Assembly: GCF_039503195.1 (NCBI RefSeq)
Contig: NZ_JBCJKP010000001.1
Span: forward strand, 9,362,001 to 9,426,000
DNA: 64,000 bases
DNA from: Streptomyces mirabilis
GTDB lineage: Bacteria; Actinomycetota; Actinomycetes; Streptomycetales; Streptomycetaceae
Reading direction: 5' to 3'
Shown: positions 33,578-42,426 of the stretch, one piece after another
Position numbering within the stretch: position 1 is the first letter of the stretch
Layout: each line of letters begins with the position of its first letter
Notes under the pieces: model-generated
Databases searched by the model: none
Seen by the model: the letters and a program-made list of their open reading frames with translations, nothing else
What the model was told of the DNA's origin: nothing
Made by a program: the position numbers and the translations under genes

Positions 33578-34480
33578 CTATGTCCCGGCGAGAATGTCGT
33601 CGTTGATCCGTCGGGAATGCCGGCGAACAGTAGCGCACGGCTCAGCGCTGGAGCGCGGGAGTAGTCGATCTTCCGCCCATCGGCGGACTGCGAGGCGTGC
33701 CTCACCGGCCCCGTTCCACCGCTTGCGTCCGTGGAGCGTCTCGCGCTTCATGGTCGCGTTCAGACTTTCCGCGGCGGCGTTGTCCGCGCTTGTGCCGACC
33801 GTGCCGCGCGATCTGGTCACGCCGAGCTCGTCACAGACCTGGGCGAACTTCTTCGACACATATTGCGCCCCGTTGTCGCTGTGAAATATTGCCCCGCGCG
33901 GACCGTTCCGGCCGCGGGCCTTCGCTGCGGCCCTGAGCGCGTCGGTGACCAGCGAGATCCTCATGTGGTCGGCGGTCGGCCGGCCCGTCAGGCGTTTCGA
34001 GCACAGGTCCAACACCGTGGCCAGGCAAAGGAATTGTCCGTCTCCGATGGGGAGGTAGGTGATGTCTCCCACGTACTTGGTGTTCGGCTCCTGGGCAGCA
34101 AAGTCCCGCTGGAGCAGGTCCGGCACCAATGTCGCCCACGGCTCGGGGATGATAGTGCGGACCTTCTTGCGCAGGTGCAGCCCGACGATGTGGAACATGC
34201 GCATGACGCGCTCGACCCGCTTGTGATTGACCGGCCTCCCGGCCTCCTTCAGCTCGGCGGTGACGCGCGGAACCCCATAGGTGCCGTCCGATTCCTGATG
34301 AATCCGATTGATGTGCTCGGCGAGTTCGGCATCCGCCCTCGCCCGGCCGGCCCGCGCGGATGCGCCGGCCAGCCACCGGTAGAAGCCGGCACGCGAGACC
34401 GTGAGTATCCGGCACGGCCGCTTGACGCCGAAGGCGCCACGGTGATCCTCGACGAACTGGAAGCGGCTGCTTACCAACTG
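33578..34480 (-). pseudogene. IS3-family orfB, 3' end replaced
   Basis: Integrase core complete: VGDITYLPIGDGQFLCLATVLDL (first Asp), IFHSDNGAQY (second Asp) and AAAESLNATMKRETL (Glu). After EARLAV (near 33677) the sequence no longer follows the family, where YN-RRRHS-LGQISP is expected, and it ends in unrelated residues. The matching tail survives separately at 27405-27490. Read after a frameshift from orfA, as usual in IS3. Confidence 0.75.
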
Positions 34481-34808
34481 GTCTCCGCCGCAGAATACTT
34501 CGCGGCCCTCCGCAGGATCTCCCGCTCGAGCTCGAGTTCCTTCACTCGCGCCCGCAGCTGCCGGTTCTCCTTCTCCATCGCGGTGGCCTCCACCGCCCCG
34601 GGCCGGACGGCCTGCTCGGCATCCCGCACCCACGTGCGGAGCGTCTCGTGATTGACGCCCAGGTCCCTGGCCACTGGCGCGTACGTCCCACTCGGGCTCG
34701 AGTGGTACAGCGCGACGGCATCGGCCCGGAACTCAGGAGAGTACTTCGACGTCCCCAACGGGAACTCCCGTCCTATGGATCATCACGATCCAATGATCAG
34801 GGTGTCCA
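33677..34808 (-). mobile_element. IS3-family element, truncated at the orfB end
   Basis: The orfA-side end is probably GGTGTCCA at 34801-34808 (TGGACACC inwards), matching the end next to the orfB tail at 27480. The other end has been cut off at about 33677. It lies between the patatin promoter and the second cupin. Confidence 0.65.
34471..34758 (-). CDS. IS3-family transposase orfA
   Basis: 95 aa: MGTSKYSPEFRADAVALYHSS, a helix-turn-helix (YAPVARDLGVNHETLRTWVRD) and a coiled coil (MEKENRQLRARVKELELEREILRRAAKY). orfB overlaps its end in another frame, so a programmed shift would make the full transposase. Confidence 0.85.
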   Translation of the reverse strand: MGTSKYSPEFRADAVALYHSSPSGTYAPVARDLGVNHETLRTWVRDAEQAVRPGAVEATAMEKENRQLRARVKELELEREILRRAAKYSAAETSW

Positions 34809-34893
34809 CGCACAAGGGGAAATGCCCCACGGCTGTCCTCGGGTGCCGGAATGCCGGGGGAGGCGGGCACGGAGCCGACCTCCCCCCGTGCGG

Positions 34894-35328
34894 TCAGGGG
34901 CGAGGTGCGCGACGGTCCCGCCGCTGCTCGAGCTCCTCCGCGCTGACCGGGATGAGCATCGGCTGGCCGGGTGCGCAGAACATCGTCACGACGAATGCGG
35001 ATTCGGCGTCGGCGAGGTTGTTGCCGTCCTGGTAGTGGATGACGTCGCCGCCCGGCTCCCAGAAGGTCTCGCCGGCCTTGAGGACGCGCGCCGGCTCGCC
35101 CTCCAGCTCGAAGATCATCTCACCCTTGAGGACATAGCCGTAGGCAGGGCCGGAGTGGCGGTGTGGCGGGGCGCCCTCGCAGCCCGGCGGGAGGGTGACC
35201 AGGAGTGTCATCGCCTCGGCGCCCTCGGGTATCTGCCGTGCGCCGGGTACGGAGCCGATCACGTCGATCTTGGGCGGCGGTGTGGTCGCGTTGGGGTTCT
35301 CGATGTGGTGCGAATGTTCGGCGCTCAT
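34894..35328 (-). CDS. Small cupin-domain protein (paralogue of 5210-5620)
   Basis: 144 aa from 35328, with AGGAAA upstream. Cupin motif 1 PPHRHSGPAYGYVLKGEMIFELEGE and motif 2 GETFWEPGGDVIHYQDG keep all metal-binding His. It shares long identical segments with the first cupin, so the pair arose by duplication. It is divergent from the esterase gene at 35542; the 213-nt gap holds two ECF41-type promoters back to back. Confidence 0.86.
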   Translation of the reverse strand: MSAEHSHHIENPNATTPPPKIDVIGSVPGARQIPEGAEAMTLLVTLPPGCEGAPPHRHSGPAYGYVLKGEMIFELEGEPARVLKAGETFWEPGGDVIHYQDGNNLADAESAFVVTMFCAPGQPMLIPVSAEELEQRRDRRAPRP

Positions 35329-35376
35329 GGGTTTCCTCATCATTTGTGGTCGGTTGGATCTTCTTACGTCAGTTAA

Positions 35377-35403
35377 GACAGGGTGGAGTCGCGAAGTGTG
35401 ACA
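35377..35403 (-). promoter_or_regulatory. ECF41-type promoter of the second cupin
   Basis: Minus strand TGTCACA (35397-35403), 16 nt, TGTC (35377-35380). Confidence 0.7.
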
Positions 35404-35471
35404 GCCCTCGCCGCCGTCGGATGGCGACGACGATGGGGCGGCCAGAACGAGCCTGATCGGCCTGGGGCGTG

Positions 35472-35498
35472 TGTCACACCGGCAGCAGGTGCCCTGTC
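35472..35498 (+). promoter_or_regulatory. ECF41-type promoter of the esterase gene
   Basis: TGTCACA (35472-35478), 16 nt, TGTC (35495-35498), 43 nt before the start codon. Confidence 0.72.
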
Positions 35499-35541
35499 AT
35501 AGGGGTGGAAGCAGGAAGAGCCTGCCGACCCAAGGAGTGCA

Positions 35542-36495
35542 GTGATGACCAAGTCCGTTCTTGAGCCTGGTGCGCAGGAGCTCGCGGACGCGACGGCCAA
35601 CCCGCCACTTTTGTACGAGCTCGGCCCAGAGGGTGCCCGGAAGGTCCTGGACGAGCTACAGGCGGCGCCGGTGGACAAGCTGGACGTGGAGGAGAAGTGG
35701 ATCACGGTGCCCGCCGAGGTGGGCGATGTGCAGGTACGCATTGTCAAGCCCGTCGGTACTCAAGGCATGCTGCCGGTCGTCCTCTACGTGCACGGCGGCG
35801 GCTGGGTCACCGGCAACGCCGGCACTCATGACCGTCTGGTGCGCGAGCTGGCTGTCGGGACGCATGCCGCCGTCGTGTTCGTCGAGTACGACCGTTCGCC
35901 GGAGGCCAGGTACCCGGTCGCCATCGAGCAGGCATACGCGACTGCCCACTGGATCACCGCGAAGGGCGCAGAGGAAGGCCTGGACGCTGCCCGTCTGGCT
36001 GTGGCCGGTGACTCCGTCGGCGGCAACATGACCGCGGCACTCACCCTCATGGCCAAGCAGCGCGGTGACGTGACCTTCGTGCACCAGTCGCTGTACTACC
36101 CCGTCACGGACGCGGCCCAGGACACCGAAAGCTACCGGGAATTCGCAGACGGCCCTTACCTCACAGCGAAGGCCATGGCCTGGTTCTGGGACTGCTACAC
36201 CACCGACCCCGCCCAGCGGGCGGAGATCACCGCCTCGCCGCTCCGGGCGAGCTTGCAGGAGCTGCAGGGGCTGCCGCCGGCGCTCGTCATCGTCGACGAC
36301 AGCGACGTGCTGCGGGACGAGGGCGAGGCGTACGCACGCAGGCTGACCCAGGCTGACGTTCCCACTACGAGCATCCGTATCAACGGCACCCTGCACGACT
36401 TCATGATGCTCAACCCGCTACGGTCCACGCAGGCCACAACAGCCGCGGTGGAGACGGCCATTCACACCTTGCGCACCGCCCTGCGCGGCAACTGA
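35542..36495 (+). CDS. Alpha/beta-hydrolase, HSL-type esterase
   Basis: 317 aa, with AAGGAG 7 nt before the ATG. Oxyanion-hole motif LYVHGGGWVTGNAGTH at about residues 80-95, nucleophile motif AGDSVGGNM near residue 158, acid in VIVDDSDVLRDEG and His in NGTLHDFMM. This is the hormone-sensitive-lipase family, which hydrolyses short-chain esters. Cytoplasmic, with no signal peptide. Divergent from the second cupin and preceded by an ECF41-type promoter. Confidence 0.92.
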   Translation: MMTKSVLEPGAQELADATANPPLLYELGPEGARKVLDELQAAPVDKLDVEEKWITVPAEVGDVQVRIVKPVGTQGMLPVVLYVHGGGWVTGNAGTHDRLVRELAVGTHAAVVFVEYDRSPEARYPVAIEQAYATAHWITAKGAEEGLDAARLAVAGDSVGGNMTAALTLMAKQRGDVTFVHQSLYYPVTDAAQDTESYREFADGPYLTAKAMAWFWDCYTTDPAQRAEITASPLRASLQELQGLPPALVIVDDSDVLRDEGEAYARRLTQADVPTTSIRINGTLHDFMMLNPLRSTQATTAAVETAIHTLRTALRGN

Positions 36496-36888
36496 CAGTT
36501 CTCCGCAGCTCAACCGCAGCATCTGAAGGACCAGCAGCGACGAAGCTGCTGCCCACCCTCGGCGCTCGTGCGCCGTGAACCCATCGGCGCAGGACAGTGA
36601 CCATCCCTGTCCTCAGTGTTCACCGGCCCCACGGTCACGATGAGCAATGTGGGCGAGCCGATCCGCACGGTCGCTGTGGCACCCTGTCAAACCGTGCACG
36701 GGGAGCCCGGCCGATTCATCGAGCCGAGCCAATCCTCGGCCGCAGCACCTCCAGGTACGCCCCGGAGCTCCTACCCGCTCGCCGACTCCGGCCTGCCTCT
36801 CCATGACGCGCGGCAGCGTCCTGTCGCAACCGCGGCCATGTCCGTGGGTCCGGACACGGTCGAATTCTCTGCCTCGAAAGGGCCTCTC
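36496..36888. other. 390-bp gap
   Basis: No gene or ECF41 site recognised; an in-frame N-terminal extension of the next ORF runs through it but lacks coding character. Confidence 0.45.
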
Positions 36889-37353
36889 ATGAACAACCGT
36901 TCGCTTTACCGACGTGCCCGCACTCCTCTCTCCCTCCTGGCTACCGCCACCGTCGCCGCCGCACTCTTCGCTGCATCGGTCGTCCCGGCGAGCGCCGGAA
37001 AAGCCACTTCCTCGCGGCACCGCAAGCCGACCGTCGTCCTCGTCCACGGCGCGTTCGCCGACTCCACCAGCTGGAACGACGTCGTCAAGAAGCTGAAGCG
37101 GGACGGCTATCCGGTGATCGCCGCGGCCGATCCGCTGCGCGGGCTGAGCAGCGACACCGCTTACATCAAGGACTTCCTGGCCAGCATTGACGGTCCGGTT
37201 GTGCTTGCCGGCCAATCCTACGGGGGTTCGGTCATCAGCGACACCGCCTACGGCGCCTACAACGTCAAGGCGCTCGTGTACATCGCTGCCTTCCTCCCTG
37301 AGAAGGGCGAGAGCGCGTTCGAGCTGTCGGGCAAGTTCCCGGGCAGCAGCTGA
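36889..37353 (+). pseudogene. Secreted alpha/beta-hydrolase, C-terminally truncated
   Basis: 154 aa from the ATG at 36889 (AAAGGG upstream). A clear signal peptide (MNNRSLYRRARTPLSLLATA... ending VPASA-GK) and the front half of a hydrolase: TVVLVHGAFADSTSWNDVV and the nucleophile motif LAGQSYGGSVISD. It stops at KFPGSS, where relatives continue for about 120 residues carrying the catalytic Asp/His. Probably inactive, although signal peptide and start are intact. Confidence 0.75.
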
Positions 37354-37383
37354 GCCACGCCACCCCGCATGGAAAGATCCGCC

Positions 37384-38016
37384 ATGACGCCAGACGAACA
37401 CCACCCAGCGCCCCCGACGGGAGACGCCATGCAGCACCACAACGGCGACCTCGCCGACACCCAGCAGGAACACTGGCAGCGCACCTACGGCGCCCACCCC
37501 GGCATGTACGGCCAGGAGCCTTCCGGCGCCGCCCAGTCCCAGGGCCTGGCCACGCGCGTAACCACCGCTGTTCACGACGTGCGCGAGCCGCTGCCGCTTC
37601 CCGACGCCTCCGTGGACGCCATCTACGCCCACATGCTGCTGTGCATGGCCCTGTCCACCCAGGAGATCCATGCCCTGGTCCGCGACGTCCGGCGCGTCCT
37701 CCGTAGGGGAGGCGTGTTCATCCGGCTACCGTTCCTCGCTGTCGCCGTACTTTTCCGGATCCTTCGCGCGATCCGAAGCCTGTGCGCAAGCCGCCGTCAG
37801 GTCACCTGCGTCAAGGCACGTGGCCCGCTACGGCATCGGTCCGCACGGCGCCCTGTTCCAGACGATGACCGGGACCCTGGTGGCCACCTCGGACTACTCG
37901 TCTTCCTACCCGTGACCACCCCAGGAAACCCGTCCCGTGCTCAGGCCCACACTGCTCGTCCGCGCGTAGGTTCTCTCCACGCGGACCGTGCTCAACTGCT
38001 GTGCGCCATCAGGTAA
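37384..38016 (+). pseudogene. SAM-dependent methyltransferase with deleted SAM-binding core
   Basis: Starts with EHWQRTYGAHPGMYGQEPS and then jumps to RVTTAVHDVREPLPLPDASVDAIYAHMLLCMALSTQEIHALVRDVRRVLRRGGVFI. In the class I methyltransferase family that this resembles, about 50 residues with the SAM-binding glycine motif lie between the two. After GGVFI the sequence frameshifts into unrelated text. Not functional. Confidence 0.7.
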
Positions 38017-38051
38017 TTGACGTGGCGGTCGGGGGGCTGCTTCACTGGAGC

Positions 38052-38119
38052 AGTGGCTGAGCCACTAGACCAAGAAGTCGCTGAACCAGTGGGCCACTAG
38101 ACCAGTGAGCCGCTGAACC
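38052..38119 (+). repeat. Tandem repeat (36 + 32 bp), probable GntR operator
   Basis: Unit 1 (38052-38087) and unit 2 (38088-38119) share AGTGG, GCCACTAGACCA and GCTGAACC. They end 26 nt before the GntR start, a typical place for autoregulation. Confidence 0.6.
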
Positions 38120-38145
38120 ATTGACCGAAGCCTGGGAGATCCTCC

Positions 38146-38874
38146 GTGGCCGTCGAAAGCATTCCGCGCCGAACCGTGGTCGACCTGCTTGAAGCACGGC
38201 TGCGTGGCGACATTCTGAGCGGTACGCACGAACCCGGATCCCTGCTGCCCCCCGAGAGGGAGCTGGCCGCCGGGTACGGGGTCACCCGTACGACCTTGAA
38301 GCACGCGCTGACCCGGTTGGAGCAGGCGGGACTGCTGAGCACCCGGCACGGCATCGGCACGCGCATCCTGGATTACCTGCGGGTCGGCGGCGCCGACCTG
38401 CTTCCGATGCTGGCCGCACAGGACCCCACGTGGCTGCGGGAGGTCTTCGAGGTGCGGCGGCAGATCGGCACCCTGATCGCCGGCCGCGCGGCCGACCGGC
38501 GCACGGAACGACAGGCCCGGCGGCTGGAACACCTGCTGCGCCAGGTCGCGGACGGCCCGGACGCCGACGCCGTCCAGCTCGCCGACGTGGAAGTGCATCG
38601 CGAACTGGCGCGGGCCACGGGGAACCGGGTCTATGTGCTCCTCACGAACACGCTGTTCAACGCCTACCTTCCGGTACGGGCTTCGCTGCGGGCGCCGTTC
38701 GAGGACGCGGCGCGGGCGGCGGACCGGCTCGCGCCGGTGGTACGGGCCGTGGTCGACCGGGACGGCGAGGAGGCGCGGCGCGCGGCGGAGACGTATCTGG
38801 CCGTCACCGAGAAGATCATGCTCGGTTCGCTGAGCAGTTCTCACGGGCGTCCGACCGCCGACGGTCCCCGGTAG
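38146..38874 (+). CDS. GntR-family regulator, FadR subfamily
   Basis: 242 aa, GTG start with GGGAG upstream. Winged helix at residues 10-75 (LEARLRGDILSGTHEPGSLLPPERELAAGYGVTRTTLKHALTRLEQAGLL), then an FCD effector domain with EVFEVRRQIGTLIAGRAA and metal-site-like VEVHRELARATGN. FadR-type regulators sense carboxylates or sugars. No clear target is adjacent; the FGGY kinase gene is 2 kb away on the other strand. Confidence 0.88.
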   Translation: MAVESIPRRTVVDLLEARLRGDILSGTHEPGSLLPPERELAAGYGVTRTTLKHALTRLEQAGLLSTRHGIGTRILDYLRVGGADLLPMLAAQDPTWLREVFEVRRQIGTLIAGRAADRRTERQARRLEHLLRQVADGPDADAVQLADVEVHRELARATGNRVYVLLTNTLFNAYLPVRASLRAPFEDAARAADRLAPVVRAVVDRDGEEARRAAETYLAVTEKIMLGSLSSSHGRPTADGPR

Positions 38875-39014
38875 CCGCGCTTCCCGGCGGAGACTCCGGG
38901 CCCGCCGGCTCCCGTCGAGGCGAGGTGTGTGCGGCGAAGCGGCCCGACCTCGGGATGGCCCCGATCATGCACGGATGCCCGTTCATCTCACGTTTCGTCC
39001 ATTGTCATGCATAG

Positions 39015-39026
39015 GTCAACGTTGAC
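39015..39026. promoter_or_regulatory. 12-bp palindrome upstream of the secreted-protein gene
   Basis: GTCAACGTTGAC, perfect dyad, 139 nt before the start at 39165. Could be a regulator site; short palindromes also arise by chance. Confidence 0.3.
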
Positions 39027-39164
39027 GTCCTGGTGAACGCCCGGCGGGGTGGGACCAGGTGCGCGGCTGCGACCCCCCAGGTGCCCGAGGCAATCCGGGC
39101 CCATCACCCCCAGGACGGCCGCCCGTTCACCGTGGGCGCGGCGGCGACCAACAACACAAGGAGC

Positions 39165-40322
39165 ATGGTGAGCAGATCAAGCAAGAGACGCGGCGTCCTC
39201 ATCGGCGTGATGCTGTCCGCGGCCATCGGCGGCACCGTCCAGCCGGCGATCGCCGCGCCGGTGCGGGACGCGGGAGACCAGGCCACGTCGTTCCGGAAGT
39301 CTCCGATGCGGTCGACCGAGCAGGAGATCGCGCGGGCGCTGTCCGCCTCGCTGCGCAACCCGCAGTGGCGCGAGCAGGTCCGTGCGGCCGCGCTCGGCAC
39401 CGAGGACGTGGACCTCCAGGCACTGGCGGGCAGGACCGCCGCTCCGGAGGGCAAGAACCTGTTCGCTTCCGTCTCTGCCGCGGACCGTCGCATCGCGGGC
39501 CTGAAGGGCCTGCCCGCGTCGACCGGGTCGCTGTTGCGCGTTCGGCTGGGCGCGCCGTCCATGCGGTCGCACCTGAACGCCGAAGCCACCCCCTGGATCG
39601 CCGTCGCCGCGGCCGACGACGACGCCAAGACCATCACGGCGTACGACAGTCAGGGCCACACCCACGCCGTCGACACCGCGCGCGTCCCCGACCGCCCGCT
39701 GTACGTCCTGGACATCGACGTCACCAAGGCTCACCGGGCCGGCCTGAAGGTGCTGCAGAAGGCCTTCGCCGACAAGGGGCTGACCTCCCTCCCGTCGAAG
39801 CCGGCGAACAGCGCCGACGCCGCGAGCGCGGCGGGCTGGTGGGCGACCAAGGTCACGGCCGTCGAGGTGAACGACGACCAGGAGCCCTGGTTCAAGGGCG
39901 CCGCCGAGATGTTCTCGCTGGTGACCGGCTTCGGCCAGGACGGCACGGCACGCGTCGACTCGGTGGACATGCCCTACCTGGACTACGACGGCACCGTCTA
40001 CTACCCGAACCAGATCCTGGTCAACTGGTCGAACTACAAGTACAACCTGGCCGACGTCGTCATGATGGAGGACGACGACGGCACCAACTACCGTGCGCTG
40101 GCACAGGCGATCACCACGGCGCTGCTCACCGTGACGGACCAGGGCACCTACATCCCGTTGGTGAACGCGGTCCTGAGCGCGATCCCCGACAGCTGGTTCA
40201 CCGACGATCCCGACTACGTGGAGTCCTGGTACACCCTCGCCCAGAATTCCTCGGGCCGACTGAACGGCGCCTCGGGCAACGGCTGGATGACCGTCGAGCC
40301 CTACTTCGTCGAGGAGTTCTAG
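39165..40322 (+). CDS. Secreted protein of unknown function (DUF3103-like)
   Basis: 385 aa. Start at ATG 39165, or the next codon GTG, as AAGGAG sits only 1 nt before the ATG. Signal peptide (SKRRGVLIGVMLSAAIGGTVQPAIAAP). The mature protein begins with a helical part (EQEIARALSASLRNPQWREQVR) and has an acidic, aromatic C-terminal half (DDDAKTITAYDSQGH, WWATKVTAVEVNDDQEPW, VNWSNYKYNLADVVMMEDDD). The N-terminal helix and VTAVEVNDDQE text resemble DUF3103 proteins; I hold this loosely. No catalytic motif is recognisable. A terminator-like hairpin lies 130 nt downstream. Confidence 0.7.
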   Translation: MVSRSSKRRGVLIGVMLSAAIGGTVQPAIAAPVRDAGDQATSFRKSPMRSTEQEIARALSASLRNPQWREQVRAAALGTEDVDLQALAGRTAAPEGKNLFASVSAADRRIAGLKGLPASTGSLLRVRLGAPSMRSHLNAEATPWIAVAAADDDAKTITAYDSQGHTHAVDTARVPDRPLYVLDIDVTKAHRAGLKVLQKAFADKGLTSLPSKPANSADAASAAGWWATKVTAVEVNDDQEPWFKGAAEMFSLVTGFGQDGTARVDSVDMPYLDYDGTVYYPNQILVNWSNYKYNLADVVMMEDDDGTNYRALAQAITTALLTVTDQGTYIPLVNAVLSAIPDSWFTDDPDYVESWYTLAQNSSGRLNGASGNGWMTVEPYFVEEF

Positions 40323-40453
40323 ACCTCGCGCGCAAGCGCGGACCGGCCGCCGCACCTCGGTGAACGCGCCGGTCCGCGCCGAGCACACGGCCGTCGTGCC
40401 GGAGGCCGCATGCTCCCGACACCGCGGCGCAGCCGTGCCCGGCACTGACCAAG

Positions 40454-40496
40454 AAGGGCGCCTGCCGGACATCTGACCTGGTCAGGCACCCCTTTT
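40454..40496 (+). terminator. Rho-independent-like terminator
   Basis: AAGGGCGCCTG pairs with CAGGCACCCCTTTT, followed by T-rich DNA. Confidence 0.65.
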
Positions 40497-40938
40497 CTGC
40501 GACGGGAAGAAGCCCAGCCGCATCGCCGAGGAGGACACCAGGAGGTGCTTCGGCTGCTGGTGATATATCGTCTGCGCGCCTCTGAGCAGCACGAATGCGG
40601 TTGAGGGAGCGGTGTGTCGGCCCTGGCCCGAGCATGGCCCGGATCTTGATCGCAGCCTGTGTCAGCGATTGCGGAGGCCGGTCCCGACGAGGTGAGCCGA
40701 AGCGAAGGGACTTGGCGACCGGTCGCTTCATGACCTGCCGCAATTGGTGCGACTGACCATCTTGGAGCGGGCTGGAGGCCGTGGAGCGAGAACCGCAGAG
40801 TGTTGAGCGAGGTCGGTTCACAGAGGTGGAGCGGGTAGAGGAGTACGGTGCTCAGCGGTGGTTCGGCGTGTGGTACTCGTCGTCCGGCTTCAGGACCGGA
40901 CACGGAACGGAACGGGGCGGGCAGGGCGTAGGACGACG
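40497..40938. other. 440-bp gap
   Basis: No gene recognised between the terminator and the kinase gene end. Confidence 0.5.
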
Positions 40939-42426
40939 TCACGGGGTATCTACTTCACGGCCGGTGTTCTGGTCGTGAGCCAGGGCGTGGGTGACCGCGG
41001 TGGTGCTCTCGTACAGGACCCGGTACTGGGTGAACCGGCGGTCGTGGACACTCGCGGTGGCGGGCTCGGGCCGGACCACCGATTCCGCCGGATTCCAGGC
41101 CGCGATGTCCGGTCGGCCGATCAGCCCGGCGGCGAGGAAGGCGGCACCATAGCTGGCACCGATGGTCGTGCGGGCGACGATCTGTTCGAGACCGGTGACA
41201 TCGCTGACGATCTGAGGCCACAGTCCGCCCCGGGTGCCGCCGCCGACCGCAACGATCCGCCGGATGTCGGCACCGGCCGCGAGCATCGTCTCGACGTTGT
41301 GCCGGACACCGTAGGCGGTGGCCTCCAGCGCCGCCCGCATCAGGTCGGCCCGGGTGTGACCCAGCGTCAGGCCCGCGATCACGCCCCGGGCGTCGGGGTC
41401 CATGACGGGTGTCCTTTCCCCGGCGAAGTACGGCAGCATCACCAGGCCGTTCGCACCCGGGGGCGAGGCGGCCGCCTCGTCGAACAGCACGCCGAGGTCG
41501 ACGTCGCCGAAGAGGTGCCCGAGCCAGTCGGTGACGGCGCCGGAGGTGGCCATACCGCCGGCCAGGCTACGGGTGCCGGGCAGGGCGCCAACCGTGGACC
41601 ACATCGACGGGCTGGTCACGAGCCGGTCGACGGTGTTCACCAGGAACATGGTGGTGCCGTACATCAACATGAGGTCGCCGACGCCGTGGCCGCCGACGCT
41701 GATGGCCTCGCTCCAGGCGTCGATCGTCCCCACGATGACCGGCGTCCCGGCCGGGACGCCCGCGACGGGCGTGCTCACCCGACCGGCCTCCTCGCCCGGC
41801 CAGCGCAGCGGGGGGAGTTCGATGCCGGGTGCGATGTGCTCGGCCCACTCGGGAATCCAGCGCTGCTCGTGGATGTCGAACAGCGGGGTGCACTGGCTGG
41901 CCGAATGCAGGTCCAGCACGTAGGCGCCGGTCAGCCGGTGGGCGAGCCACGAGGCAGGCATGAGGAGGCGGCGGGCGCGTGCCCACACCCCGGGCTCCCG
42001 CTCGCTGATCCAGGCGAGTTTCGGCCCGACGGCCTGGGACGACAGCGCCGAACCGCACCTGCGAAAGACGGTGTCCGACCCCAACTCGCGGTTCAGCCGG
42101 GCGATCTGTTCCTCGGCGCGGGTGTCCACCCCGTACAGCACCGCCGGACGCACCGGCTCTCCCGCGTCATCGACCAGAAGGGTGCACGGGCCCATGCCGC
42201 TGACTCCGACGGCGCGGACGGTGACGTCGTCGCGATCGAGCAACTCGGCCGCGAGCGAGACGAACTCGTCCCACCACACATGTGCGTCCATCTCGACGTG
42301 CCCCGGCCGGGGACGGTCGACCACGTGACTGCGTACGGCCTCACCCAGGATGCGGCCGACAGGGTCGACCACCACGCCCTTGGTGCTGGAGGTGCCAACG
42401 TCAACTCCAAAGACGACGTCGATCAT
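40939..42426 (-). CDS. FGGY-family sugar kinase (xylulokinase-like)
   Basis: 495 aa, with GGAGG 6 nt upstream. Phosphate-binding FGVDVGTSSTKGVVVD at the N-terminus, AVGVSGMGPCTLLVDD, the mid-domain VGTIDAWSEAISVGGHGVGDLMLMYGTT and the adenosine-binding VAVGGGTRGGLWPQIVSDVTG. Closest to xylulokinase/ribulokinase types; the sugar cannot be fixed from sequence. It stands alone, without isomerase or transporter genes, so it may scavenge a sugar from another pathway. Confidence 0.9.
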   Translation of the reverse strand: MIDVVFGVDVGTSSTKGVVVDPVGRILGEAVRSHVVDRPRPGHVEMDAHVWWDEFVSLAAELLDRDDVTVRAVGVSGMGPCTLLVDDAGEPVRPAVLYGVDTRAEEQIARLNRELGSDTVFRRCGSALSSQAVGPKLAWISEREPGVWARARRLLMPASWLAHRLTGAYVLDLHSASQCTPLFDIHEQRWIPEWAEHIAPGIELPPLRWPGEEAGRVSTPVAGVPAGTPVIVGTIDAWSEAISVGGHGVGDLMLMYGTTMFLVNTVDRLVTSPSMWSTVGALPGTRSLAGGMATSGAVTDWLGHLFGDVDLGVLFDEAAASPPGANGLVMLPYFAGERTPVMDPDARGVIAGLTLGHTRADLMRAALEATAYGVRHNVETMLAAGADIRRIVAVGGGTRGGLWPQIVSDVTGLEQIVARTTIGASYGAAFLAAGLIGRPDIAAWNPAESVVRPEPATASVHDRRFTQYRVLYESTTAVTHALAHDQNTGREVDTP

